Translations under genes and position numbers: made by a program
From: Fimenecus sp051881355
Lineage (GTDB): Bacteria > Bacillota > Clostridia > Oscillospirales > Acutalibacteraceae
Reading direction: 5' to 3'
DNA: 9,376 nt
Assembly: GCA_051881355.1 (NCBI GenBank)
Contig: JBJEPS010000086.1
Span: 1 to 9,376, forward strand
In this document: positions 1 through 6,706 of the stretch, one piece after another
Position numbering within the stretch: the first letter of the stretch is position 1
How the letters are laid out: every line of letters begins with the position of its first letter
The notes under the pieces: generated by a model
The model's database searches: none
What the model was told of the DNA's origin: nothing
What the model saw: the letters and a program-made list of their open reading frames with translations, nothing else

Positions 1-46
1 TATATACGGTTATAATCGTCAGCATAAACCGAAATGCATTTTCGAT

Positions 47-69
47 AGCAGCCGTTTGGCTGCTTTTTT
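47..69 (+). terminator. Intrinsic terminator of an off-window plus-strand gene
   Basis: Perfect 7-bp stem AGCAGCC / GGCTGCT with a GTTT loop, followed directly by six T on the plus strand. The minus-strand side has no T-run, so it acts on plus-strand transcription entering from the left. The gene it serves is outside the window; no supported coding sequence is seen in bases 1-46. Confidence 0.7.
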
Positions 70-114
70 AGTGCTTTTCTTTGCAAATCATCTTGAATTT
101 CAGCAACCAACGCA

Positions 115-375
115 TCAAATCTGTATTCTTCTGCTGTTTTTCGCATATTTTGTTTCTGCCTCCTTGCCTTGATTGATATATGCAATTGCCGCTTCTTTCG
201 GAAAGTACAGTTTTTCTTTTCCGTTTAAAATGGGTGGTATGTCTTGCAAAATTACCCTTGCTCTGTCACGGCTGATAGACATCGCTTTGGCAAATTGTGA
301 GACATTTATCATTGGTGTGTTGAACTGTTCGGTGAGAAAAGAAACAAGATAGTTGATTTTTTCTTCTTTATTCAT
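115..375 (-). CDS. Small helix-turn-helix / excisionase-like DNA-binding protein
   Basis: The product is 86 residues. The ATG at 373-375 is preceded by AAAGGGAG about seven bases upstream, a good ribosome site. Residues 22-60 read as a small winged-helix/HTH unit (NVSQFAKAMSISRDRARVIL, then a conserved-looking LYFPKEAAIAYI segment). This is the layout of short MerR/excisionase-like proteins carried by phages and integrative elements, in which one helix-turn-helix is followed by a short tail. The charged C-terminus (KYAKNSRRIQI) fits nucleic-acid binding. It lies downstream of the replication gene on the same strand with a 263-bp gap, so it may have its own promoter; a TATAAT-like -10 (minus strand, 407-402) is visible but no good -35. 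A role in excision or transcription control is inference, since no family was matched by search. Confidence 0.6.
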   Translation of the reverse strand: MNKEEKINYLVSFLTEQFNTPMINVSQFAKAMSISRDRARVILQDIPPILNGKEKLYFPKEAAIAYINQGKEAETKYAKNSRRIQI

Positions 376-638
376 CTGATAACTCCCTTTTGTGAAAAAT
401 TATTATATTCAATCTCTCCATGATACATTTAAAAGATTGCAATAGGGATATAACGGCAAAGATTTGATTTGTCAAGAAAAAATGTTGCTTTTTTTAAAAA
501 ATAATCGGTGAAAAATATTTAATGCTTTCAAAATCGTAAAAAGCATTGAGAAAAACGAATTTTAAATTCTTAAAAATATCCGATTTTATATGTAGACTTT
601 TAAAAAACAAAATAAATTCCGCATTGATATATATACAA
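376..638. other. AT-rich gap between the HTH gene and the replication gene
   Basis: I see no supported gene here. It is very A+T rich, with a 7-bp inverted repeat AATGCTT (520-526) / AAGCATT (about 540-546) around a long loop and no clean T-run. A second inverted repeat, TTGATAT (624-630) / ATATCAA (643-649), straddles the replication gene stop. Neither is convincing as a terminator. It probably carries the promoter for the small HTH gene. Confidence 0.35.
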
Positions 639-1571
639 TTAGATATCAAACAATTCGAGCGCACAGCCGTCCCAAGGAATCGGCGCGATGTTATGGTTCA
701 AAAAGATTTCTCGGTATTTGTAAAACATATTTGAATTTTGTTCCCTCATGGCATTCAACCCGTTTTCATTTGAAAACGCAATAAATTCATGCAGTGTTTG
801 CGCGGATTTGGGTCTTAGACCAAGTGAGTGGATAAAGTCATCCATTTCCTGCGTATTTAAGACATTAGGAAGCAACAAAAGCTTTCCCGACAAAGTATCC
901 CATAGCGATTTTGCGATTTCTGGGTTGTCCAAACAGTTTTGAAATGTTACGATATTGCCTTTTTTTCGTTGGATTTTTAAAAAGGGCGTTTTACACTTAA
1001 TTTCAGCGCGAATGACCTCTTTCTCGCCCAAAAACGCATGATGATATTGTTTGCAGCATTCCCGTTTATCATATCCTGTAAATGACCAACTATCGTTTTG
1101 AAACGAAACATTACCATTATCAAATTGTTCGTCTTTTAAATGAGGCGCATACAATTTGCTCAGCCATACCAAAAAGTTTTTCGCATCCGCTTTTTCTGGT
1201 GAAAAGGCGAAATCATAGTTTAAATCCAAGTCAGTAACAATGCGGTTGGATAATGCCTGATTCGGAATGCTTTGCAGAAGCGAGTAACTTTGAATCACAT
1301 CCAATATTTTTGCTTCGTATTGTGCAGAGACACCGTATTTAAAAGGAATCATATTGTTTCCATATAAGAATCGAGGCGGGGAAAACTCAAAGCACAGCCG
1401 TCTTTGCATCGGCAAATATTGCACTTCCAAATTATCGGCGTGAAACCGAAACAGCTTTGCGCCATCCTCCGTTATTGTAGAAGAAAAGTTTTCAAATCGA
1501 ATCACTTTCTCGTTGATGGGTATGCCAAATCGGATTTTATCAATGTTTGGGGGTGTACAAAATAATTTCAT
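639..1571 (-). CDS. Probable rolling-circle replication initiator, phage G2P/CRI-like
   Basis: The product is 310 residues. The open frame extends upstream to 1736, but the ATG at 1569-1571 is chosen because GGAG lies eight bases before it and the upstream extension is low-complexity F/C-rich sequence crossing a terminator hairpin. The order of motifs recalls filamentous-phage gene II/X (Phage_CRI / Phage_X) replication proteins of Gram-positive elements: an F-E-F-S-P-P-R-F-L-Y-G-N-N core (61-73), an aspartate-rich DLDLNYDF strand (114-121), a TGYDKRE motif (165-171) and an IRAEIKCK strand (187-194). Proteins of this group nick the double-strand origin to start rolling-circle replication, or are the matching initiators of integrated elements. 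I did not assign the nicking tyrosine. It is followed on the same strand by a small HTH gene and preceded by a repeat-rich non-coding stretch, which suits an origin region. Family assignment is by pattern recall only. Confidence 0.6.
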   Translation of the reverse strand: MKLFCTPPNIDKIRFGIPINEKVIRFENFSSTITEDGAKLFRFHADNLEVQYLPMQRRLCFEFSPPRFLYGNNMIPFKYGVSAQYEAKILDVIQSYSLLQSIPNQALSNRIVTDLDLNYDFAFSPEKADAKNFLVWLSKLYAPHLKDEQFDNGNVSFQNDSWSFTGYDKRECCKQYHHAFLGEKEVIRAEIKCKTPFLKIQRKKGNIVTFQNCLDNPEIAKSLWDTLSGKLLLLPNVLNTQEMDDFIHSLGLRPKSAQTLHEFIAFSNENGLNAMREQNSNMFYKYREIFLNHNIAPIPWDGCALELFDI

Positions 1572-1644
1572 TTGTTCTGCTCCTTTTTTTGAATTTCGAG
1601 CAGAATATTCCGAATTGTTTTTAAAAAAGCAAGAAAAAATACAG

Positions 1645-1679
1645 AAAAAAATAAAAAAAGCAGTCGCTTTCACGACTGC
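1645..1679 (-). terminator. Intrinsic terminator/attenuator in the leader of the replication gene
   Basis: Perfect 7-bp stem GCAGTCG / CGACTGC with a 6-base loop. On the minus strand it is followed by seven T, an A and a further T-run. It sits about 75 bases upstream of the replication gene ATG, so it either insulates that gene from upstream minus-strand transcription or acts as a leader attenuator limiting initiator synthesis. The hairpin and T-run are seen; the regulatory role is inference. Confidence 0.7.
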
Positions 1680-1691
1680 ACAAATACAAAA

Positions 1692-1740
1692 TATATACAA
1701 ATTTCTTAGATTACAGGTACAACTGCCTATATACAAATTT
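1692..1740 (-). promoter_or_regulatory. Likely promoter/operator region of the replication gene
   Basis: Two identical 13-bp copies of TATATACAAATTT (plus strand 1692-1704 and 1728-1740) lie 36 bp apart. Read on the minus strand, one possible promoter is TTGTAT (1736-1731), 17 bp, TAATCT (1713-1708). A second is TTGTAC, 17 bp, TGTATA further downstream. Both are imperfect, but each overlaps one of the repeat copies, so the repeats could be operators for the initiator gene. A third copy is found in the palindrome at 1979-2000. Confidence 0.35.
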
Positions 1741-1741
1741 T

Positions 1742-2015
1742 TGAAAGATTTATTGTTTTAAAAACAGGATTTCGCGTTTTTGAAATCGTGCTCCTCTTTA
1801 GGTATATTTAAAGGAATGAATGCAAAAACGCAACCATTCCATAGAAATACAGATAGAATTTCGTGCGAAAAACGCAGATAAATACGCTTATTCGGCCGTA
1901 AGCCCTTTTAATTGCCTAAAAACGTACCGCAGCAAAAACATATATCAAAAACCAAATATAAAGAACAAGCACGATTTTTATATACAAAAATTTGTATATA
2001 GATATCTAAAAAATC
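1742..2015. other. Repeat-rich non-coding stretch, candidate origin or control region
   Basis: I see no convincing gene in these ~270 bases. Short repeats recur: AAAAACGCA at 1824-1832 and 1868-1876, the variant AAAAACGTA at 1918-1926, and the inverted form GCGTTTTT at 1774-1781. AAATCGTGC near 1783-1791 is matched by inverted GCACGATTT near 1969-1977. Together with the TATATACAAATTT copies and the position just upstream of the replication initiator, this suggests iteron-like initiator sites or operators. No nicking site was identified, so the origin call is tentative. Confidence 0.35.
1979..2000. repeat. Palindrome matching the TATATACAAATTT repeats
   Basis: Perfect 10-bp inverted repeat, TATATACAAA and TTTGTATATA, separated by AA. 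Its minus-strand reading contains the same 13-mer TATATACAAATTT found twice in the replication-gene promoter region. It lies 15 bp past the stop codon of the truncated repressor. A dimeric DNA-binding protein site is the simplest reading. Confidence 0.55.
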
Positions 2016-2155
2016 TCATTCGTTAGAATTTATAAATTCGCTGATTAACTCAGAAATTATTTGGAACTGCTTTTCGGTAAGGTCGTGAAAAGGGATTTGC
2101 AGAGACTCTTTTTCAATGCCCAAAAGGTAATCTGCCGATACGCCGAAGGTAACGC
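2016..2155 (-). pseudogene. XRE-type repressor, C-terminal stub
   Basis: Read on the minus strand to the TGA at 2016-2018, about 46 codons give the end of a Cro/CI-type repressor. The stretch ICVTFGVSADYLLGIE is the recognisable last helix of an XRE helix-turn-helix domain, followed by a short acidic tail ending EFINSNE. The DNA-recognition helices that should precede it are missing. Upstream of about 2155 the sequence switches abruptly to a copy of ChW-repeat coding DNA in a different frame, so a 105-residue open frame (to 2333) crosses the junction by chance. The stub cannot bind DNA as an ordinary XRE protein. The intact gene probably ran divergently from the membrane-protein gene at 2460 and may once have regulated it. 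Confidence 0.75.
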
Positions 2156-2321
2156 ATATGGATTTCCACACCGTTGATGTTTTGCCCTTTATTACCTGCG
2201 TAGGTGCTTTTGGTATCCAGCGTGCCGCCGAGGTCGAATTTCTCCTGCACGCTGACCATCCATTCAGGATTAGCGTTGCTGACCCACGGTAGCCAACGGT
2301 TGTCCACATGCACGCGGTACA
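2156..2321 (-). repeat. Displaced fragment of the ChW-repeat gene (166 bp duplication)
   Basis: These 166 bases align without gaps to 4611-4776, with six mismatches (160/166). They encode the second half of ChW repeat 4 of the large protein (about residues 602-657: YRVHVDNRWLPWV through NGVEIH). At protein level the only change in that stretch is Tyr to Phe, so five of the six differences are silent. Homology ends sharply on both sides. The 94-residue frame containing it (2113-2397) has no ribosome site and is probably not expressed. It was pasted into, and replaced, the front of the XRE gene. Confidence 0.85.
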
Positions 2322-2356
2322 GAGCACAAGCAAAGTAATAATTCGACACTTTTCGC

Positions 2357-2385
2357 TTTACGTTTGATAGAAACCGTGATATAAT
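2357..2385 (+). promoter_or_regulatory. Promoter of the membrane-protein gene
   Basis: TTTACG (2357-2362), 17-bp spacer, perfect TATAAT (2380-2385). The expected start of transcription is near 2392, about 65 bases before the ATG at 2460. The spacer holds an imperfect inverted repeat (ACGTTT / AAACCGT around GATAG), a possible operator for the now broken divergent repressor. Confidence 0.6.
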
Positions 2386-2459
2386 AAATTTGTACATTTT
2401 GTTTACAGAGCTTGCCTTTGGAAATCAAAGGAGTATATCGCTTCGGAGGTAATTTGTAT

Positions 2460-3083
2460 ATGAAAAGTGCAGGGAAATACAATGCCGTAAAGTGGATAGG
2501 TATCAATGCCCTTGCCTTACTTTTTTTGGCTCTGCTTTATAAAATCAGCGGCTATATATTGGATAAGAGAGGGCTGGCGTTTTCGCGTTATGCAGAATAC
2601 ATTGCCGTTGCGATCGGCGGTTTTTTGGCGGTAATGTTTATCGTGCAACTGTTTTTCCAGCTTTTTAAATATGCACATCGGACAAGGAGTATAATTGCGC
2701 GTATTACATTATCGTTTATTATTATTGCAATGATTATTTTTTTAATGTACGCTTTTCTCAAAATAACGTTTATGGTTGCTTTTATGTGTCATCCTGTTGG
2801 AATTGCAGAAAAAGAGGCACAAAAAATGTTTGTTTATTCTGATGGAATCGGAAACTTAGAATATTATACATACCACAATATATTGATTCGTGATAAAAAT
2901 TTGCGTATTTACGAATACTTTAGCGGTCGCAGAGGAGATGATGATTCGTTAGATACGTGTGGAGTTTATCCGGAAATGGTATTCTACTATGACGAAAAGG
3001 GAGAAATAGAACGGGTCATTTGTTACAGCGAAGACGGAAAGGAAGTTTCATCCGATAATGAAGACAGCCGTGTACATGCGTAA
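2460..3083 (+). CDS. Three-helix membrane protein with soluble C-terminal domain, unknown function
   Basis: The product is 207 residues from the ATG at 2460, ten bases after GGAGG. A TTG at 2412 in the same frame has no better site and would add 16 unlikely residues. Three strongly hydrophobic segments are visible: about 12-33 (WIGINALALLFLALLYKISGYI), 46-67 (YIAVAIGGFLAVMFIVQLFFQLF) and 79-110 (a long I/F/M-rich stretch). The last ~95 residues are soluble, with aromatic and acidic positions (EYYTYHN, RIYEYFSGRRGDDD, MVFYYDEKGEIE). That part looks like a small beta-rich domain. I do not recognise the family. It has its own promoter and converges on the ChW/C39 gene with a 20-bp gap and a shared terminator. 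It could be an immunity or accessory protein of that gene, but opposite orientation makes this no more than a possibility. Confidence 0.75.
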   Translation: MKSAGKYNAVKWIGINALALLFLALLYKISGYILDKRGLAFSRYAEYIAVAIGGFLAVMFIVQLFFQLFKYAHRTRSIIARITLSFIIIAMIIFLMYAFLKITFMVAFMCHPVGIAEKEAQKMFVYSDGIGNLEYYTYHNILIRDKNLRIYEYFSGRRGDDDSLDTCGVYPEMVFYYDEKGEIERVICYSEDGKEVSSDNEDSRVHA

Positions 3084-3100
3084 TGCATGTACACGGCTGT
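3064..3100. terminator. Shared bidirectional terminator between convergent genes
   Basis: Perfect 16-bp stem, ACAGCCGTGTACATGC (3064-3079) and its complement (3085-3100), with a GTAAT loop. The stop codon TAA of the plus-strand gene sits in the loop, so the last codons form the left arm. The plus side is followed by TTCTT; the minus side has no strong T-run. It serves both convergent genes. Confidence 0.75.
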
Positions 3101-3103
3101 TTC

Positions 3104-6100
3104 TTAAGAAATCATAGTATAAATATATTTTGCAAAAGCGTTGCAACAGAGCTGAACAACTTCTTCGGATGGATTATTCCCTTTTATGTCAATAACGGTT
3201 TGTCCCAATAGCGAGAATTTCATTTTGGTTGCAATGGCAATACGCAAATCCTTTATGGTTCTTTCACACGCAAGTTCTTCTGTAATCCATTGAAAACGTT
3301 TTTTATGCAAACCGTTACTGTAATACCAATTCATCGCATCGGACAGCGGGTGAAAATTACTGTCTTGCTTTAATAGGTCATGTGCTTTTATTTGGAGTTT
3401 ATATGCATCAAAATCGGAGCATAAATCACTATAATTACAATTGGATTTTCCACCGATTGTTTCATCAGCAATCTCCTGATTAGACATATGCAAATAGTTT
3501 TCGCCGTTATCTCGTTTAGCAATACGCGCAGTTGTATCCGCCATGCCTGTTGCCAAATCACCTCCCCAGCTTGCCCAAAAGTTTGGAATTACGCCTCCGA
3601 AATATGCCGACATAGTTGCCGCCATATGCGCCAAATCAATTAGTCCTCTATCGCCATCCGTGACCAGTTTTCTTGTGCCTTTGCGTATATAAGGCTCAAA
3701 ATAGCGATTCAATTCACTGTTAGGTTGATTGTTGACATAATTGATAAAAGCTTCGTCCGGTTTTTGCCCGGCTGTGACAGACCATTCAAAATCATCATAT
3801 TCCGGTGCTCTCAAGTATCCTAAAACACCGTCTAAAACTTTGTCGGGCGAGAAAAGCGCACTGCCACTGGGGACGACAATATATCTGAAATAATTTTGAT
3901 ATTCATCTTCAAGCTGTCGAATTTTCGTAATTATATCCGATATTTGTGCAGCATCATTGGGAACATCAGGAATATCCGGTCTTTTATAATTTTTAATGAC
4001 AACCGCCTGTTGGAACAACCCGTCATACGCCCGTTGCACGGATTCTTTAGAGTAATACGTCAAAGCGTGCTCCTGTGGGTCATTGAAGATATAATGATTG
4101 TCGTCATACCCAACCAAAAGCAGACAGTGCATCGGCGAAATCCATTGAATGTATCTGCCCTGATATGAAATAATGGTACTTTTTCTTGGTGTGTCCATAC
4201 CTTGTGTAGCCCAGAAAATGACAGGAATATTTTTGTCGATATATTCCGAGCATAAGTATTCAATAGACTTGCCTTTTTCTTCTTTGGCATACAAAAGCGA
4301 ATTTGGCAAAATTCTATCCAACGCCTTTTTGATAACAGGCGAGTAACAGCCGTAGCCGCTTGCGGAATACGGGTTACCGCCGAAGCAGATATTAGGGTCA
4401 AATGATTTGTTACTCCCTTTGTCCAGATAGTTATCAATAAAATTTTCGACTGTTATATTCACACCGGCATATTGCAGTGCCATCACTGTACTTACACTTT
4501 CACAGCCCGAAGGATATTTCACCCTTTGATAAATAAACGGTACATTCGGGATAATTTTATAATGTCCAACAGGAGTAATTGTACCGCCGTCGGTGCCGTT
4601 CTCTTCAAAGATATGGATTTCCACACCGTTGATGTTTTGCCCTTTGTTGCCTGCGTAGGTGCTTTTGGTATCCAGCGTGCCGCCGAGGTCGTATTTCTCC
4701 TGCACGCTGACCATCCATTCAGGATTTGCGTTGCTCACCCACGGTAGCCAACGGTTGTCCACATGCACACGGTACATTATAACCACGCCCGATTTCAGCT
4801 TTGTGCCGTCGTTTGCATACGCATAGATGTTTAAAAGCTGAATAGGTTTTCCGGGGTAGCCTGCATAATCGTTGTAGGCTGTACCGCGGCTGTCCACATA
4901 CGGGTAATAGTTGCTTTTCGTCGCATTCCAAGAACGGTAAGACAGATAATAGGGTTTACTCGGGTCTGTTTGGATTTTAATACCATCGATATGGTCGTAC
5001 AGTGCCGTGCCTGTAAACGAAGTCCAATTGGAAAGGCTGTCTGTCATATACTGAAGTGTTGCTGAACTTTCTGCTCCGGGCAAGGGACCGACGGGTTGGT
5101 AATCTGTTTCTCCTTGGAACACGCGGATTTCCACGCCGTCGATGTTCTGCCCTTTGTTGCCGGCGTAGGTGCTTTTGATATCCAAGGTGCCGTCTAAGCC
5201 GTACTGCTTTTGTACGCTTTGCATCCATTCGGCGTCAGCATTGCTTACCCATGGTAGCCATCGCCCTGCAACCCGAACACGGTACATAACCACAACCCCC
5301 GCGCGAAGCCGCGTGCCGTCTTGGTTATATGCTTGAATACTCAAGAGTTGAATCGGTTTACCCGGATAACCTGCATAATTGTTATCGCCGCTGTATAAAC
5401 TGTTGACTTCTGGATAAAATTGGTCGTTGCCCTCATTCCAAGATTTATACATAAAATAGTACGGCTCATCTGCATCTGTGCCGAGATGGATGCCGTCAAT
5501 TTGGGCGGCGGTGACTGCTCTTTCAAACGGCTCCCAATTGGAAAGATTATTGCACATATAGGACGCGGATATGACCTCTTCAACCCCGGTAAAATTACCT
5601 GCGCCTGCATTGCCGGAATCGTCTTCAAAAATATGAATTTCCACACCGTCAATATTTTGTCCTTTATTGCCTGCATAGGTGCTGTTCACCGACAGCGAGC
5701 CGCCTAAGGAGTGCTTGTTTTGTATGTCACGCATCCATTCGGCGTCAGCATTGCTTACCCACGGCAACCATCGCCCCGCGACACTAACGCGATACATTAC
5801 GATCACACCCGAGCGTAGCCGTGTACCGTCATTTTTGTAGGCTTGAATTTCCAAGAGTTGAATTGGTTTTCCGGGAATACCTGCATAATCGTTATAAGCT
5901 GTTCCTGTGCTTTTTACAAAGGAGTACCAGTCTGTTTTTCCCTCATTCCAGGAACGGTATTGCAAATAGTACCCTTTTGCGGTATTTGTCTGAATTTTGA
6001 TACCGTCAATCTGTTCAGCATATACGCCGTTTTCAAATGCTGTCCAGTTGTCTAAACTGCCGACCATATATTGCAAAGATGATGTGCCGACTTCTCCACC

Positions 6101-6580
6101 GGTGAAATCTCCAAGTATGCCTTCTTCATAGATGCGGATTTCGATACCATCCATGTTTTCACCTGCGTTACCTGCATAATAACTGTCGGTGTCGATTGTG
6201 CCGCCCAAATTGTATTTTGAATGAACACTTCGCATCCACTCGGGATCGGCGTTGCTGACCCACGGCAACCATCTGCCGGCTACGCGAGCGCGATACATCA
6301 CGACGACCTTTTCCGTCAGTTTCGTACCGTCATTTTGATATACTTGAATTTGCAACCGTTGCACCGGTCTGTTGGGTGCACCCGCATAATCATCCACATT
6401 GCTGTTCACGCGGGAATACCAAGCGGTTTTTCCCTCGTTCCAAGTGCGATATTGCAGATAATAGGGGCTACTTGCGGGCGTTTGCAATTTAATGCCGTCC
6501 ATAGAGCTTTGCATAGAATTTGTAAAACTATTCCATGCGCCGTTTTTTAAATATGTACATTGAATATTTGATACGAGCAT
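3104..6580 (-). CDS. ChW-repeat protein with C39-like cysteine peptidase and unknown C-terminal domain
   Basis: The product is 1158 residues; the ATG at 6578-6580 follows AAGGAG and an in-frame stop lies just upstream. Residues ~1-152, 169-319, 338-489 and 508-659 are four repeats. Each has two ChW-like halves: an IDGIKIQT...YYLQYRSWNEG...DYAGYPGKPIQLL half and a MYRVxVAGRWLPWVSNAD...TYAGNKGQNIDGVEI half. ChW repeats are clostridial surface or carbohydrate-binding modules. Residues ~672-862 are a Peptidase_C39-like domain: oxyanion Gln685, Cys693 in YPSGCES, His818 in SPMHCLLLVGY, Asp834 in FNDP. Residues ~890-1158 form a domain I do not recognise, with a DGDRGLIDLAHMAAT motif (975-989) and FWASWGGDLATG (1001-1012). 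There is no signal peptide or membrane segment, so release may need lysis or another route. A LexA-like box lies in its promoter region. It could be an SOS-induced effector or bacteriocin-like enzyme. Confidence 0.85.
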   Translation of the reverse strand: MLVSNIQCTYLKNGAWNSFTNSMQSSMDGIKLQTPASSPYYLQYRTWNEGKTAWYSRVNSNVDDYAGAPNRPVQRLQIQVYQNDGTKLTEKVVVMYRARVAGRWLPWVSNADPEWMRSVHSKYNLGGTIDTDSYYAGNAGENMDGIEIRIYEEGILGDFTGGEVGTSSLQYMVGSLDNWTAFENGVYAEQIDGIKIQTNTAKGYYLQYRSWNEGKTDWYSFVKSTGTAYNDYAGIPGKPIQLLEIQAYKNDGTRLRSGVIVMYRVSVAGRWLPWVSNADAEWMRDIQNKHSLGGSLSVNSTYAGNKGQNIDGVEIHIFEDDSGNAGAGNFTGVEEVISASYMCNNLSNWEPFERAVTAAQIDGIHLGTDADEPYYFMYKSWNEGNDQFYPEVNSLYSGDNNYAGYPGKPIQLLSIQAYNQDGTRLRAGVVVMYRVRVAGRWLPWVSNADAEWMQSVQKQYGLDGTLDIKSTYAGNKGQNIDGVEIRVFQGETDYQPVGPLPGAESSATLQYMTDSLSNWTSFTGTALYDHIDGIKIQTDPSKPYYLSYRSWNATKSNYYPYVDSRGTAYNDYAGYPGKPIQLLNIYAYANDGTKLKSGVVIMYRVHVDNRWLPWVSNANPEWMVSVQEKYDLGGTLDTKSTYAGNKGQNINGVEIHIFEENGTDGGTITPVGHYKIIPNVPFIYQRVKYPSGCESVSTVMALQYAGVNITVENFIDNYLDKGSNKSFDPNICFGGNPYSASGYGCYSPVIKKALDRILPNSLLYAKEEKGKSIEYLCSEYIDKNIPVIFWATQGMDTPRKSTIISYQGRYIQWISPMHCLLLVGYDDNHYIFNDPQEHALTYYSKESVQRAYDGLFQQAVVIKNYKRPDIPDVPNDAAQISDIITKIRQLEDEYQNYFRYIVVPSGSALFSPDKVLDGVLGYLRAPEYDDFEWSVTAGQKPDEAFINYVNNQPNSELNRYFEPYIRKGTRKLVTDGDRGLIDLAHMAATMSAYFGGVIPNFWASWGGDLATGMADTTARIAKRDNGENYLHMSNQEIADETIGGKSNCNYSDLCSDFDAYKLQIKAHDLLKQDSNFHPLSDAMNWYYSNGLHKKRFQWITEELACERTIKDLRIAIATKMKFSLLGQTVIDIKGNNPSEEVVQLCCNAFAKYIYTMIS
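4604..6580 (-). repeat. Four tandem ~510-bp coding repeats (ChW-like modules)
   Basis: Repeat modules occupy about 6580-6125, 6076-5624, 5569-5114 and 5059-4604 within the large gene, with a 169-170 codon period and variable G/T/E-rich linkers between them. The second halves are the best conserved (RWLPWVSNADxEWM then YAGNKGQNIDGVEI). The DNA here is richer in G+C (sampled 60-base lines at 4741, 5221 and 5281 are 52-58%) than the C-terminal coding part (35-42% at 3241, 3481 and 3901). Confidence 0.8.
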
Positions 6581-6686
6581 GTGATTGAATTCTCCTTATT
6601 ACTTAAAAATTGAATTTGCGGATAACTTACTTACTATTTGTGGCGTCAATCCTTTCTGATATAACATCGCTTGTCGACATGCAATC

Positions 6687-6700
6687 AGAACAAATGTTCT
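6687..6700. promoter_or_regulatory. Candidate LexA (SOS) box of the ChW/C39 gene
   Basis: AGAACAAATGTTCT is a perfect 6-bp inverted repeat with the GAAC-N4-GTTC core of the Firmicutes LexA/DinR site. The minus-strand reading agrees with CGAACATATGTTCG at 11 of 14 positions; the outer C/G pair is A/T. It lies 7-20 bp downstream of the -10 of the likely promoter, over the expected transcription start, where a repressor would block. I found no other GAAC-N4-GTTC site in the window by eye. Confidence 0.55.
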
Positions 6701-6706
6701 ATCTTA

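Noticed and set aside
1572..1736. N-terminal 55-residue extension of the replication protein
   Set aside because: It reads through a terminator hairpin, is F/C-rich low-complexity sequence and has no ribosome site; the ATG at 1571 has a good one.
1820..2026. 68-residue plus-strand frame
   Set aside because: Composition is that of AT-rich non-coding DNA, it overlaps the repressor stub and crosses the palindrome at 1979-2000; no recognisable features.
2016..2333. 105-residue open frame taken as one repressor protein
   Set aside because: Only the last ~46 residues look like an XRE protein; the front is an out-of-frame reading of the ChW fragment.
4060..6550. Several 70-125 residue frames on both strands across the large gene
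   Set aside because: They are alternate-frame shadows of the ChW repeats and C39 domain, reappearing in step with the repeats.
4604..6580. Regularly spaced repeats as a CRISPR or other array
   Set aside because: The period is ~510 bp, imperfect, and the repeats are protein-coding in one continuous frame.
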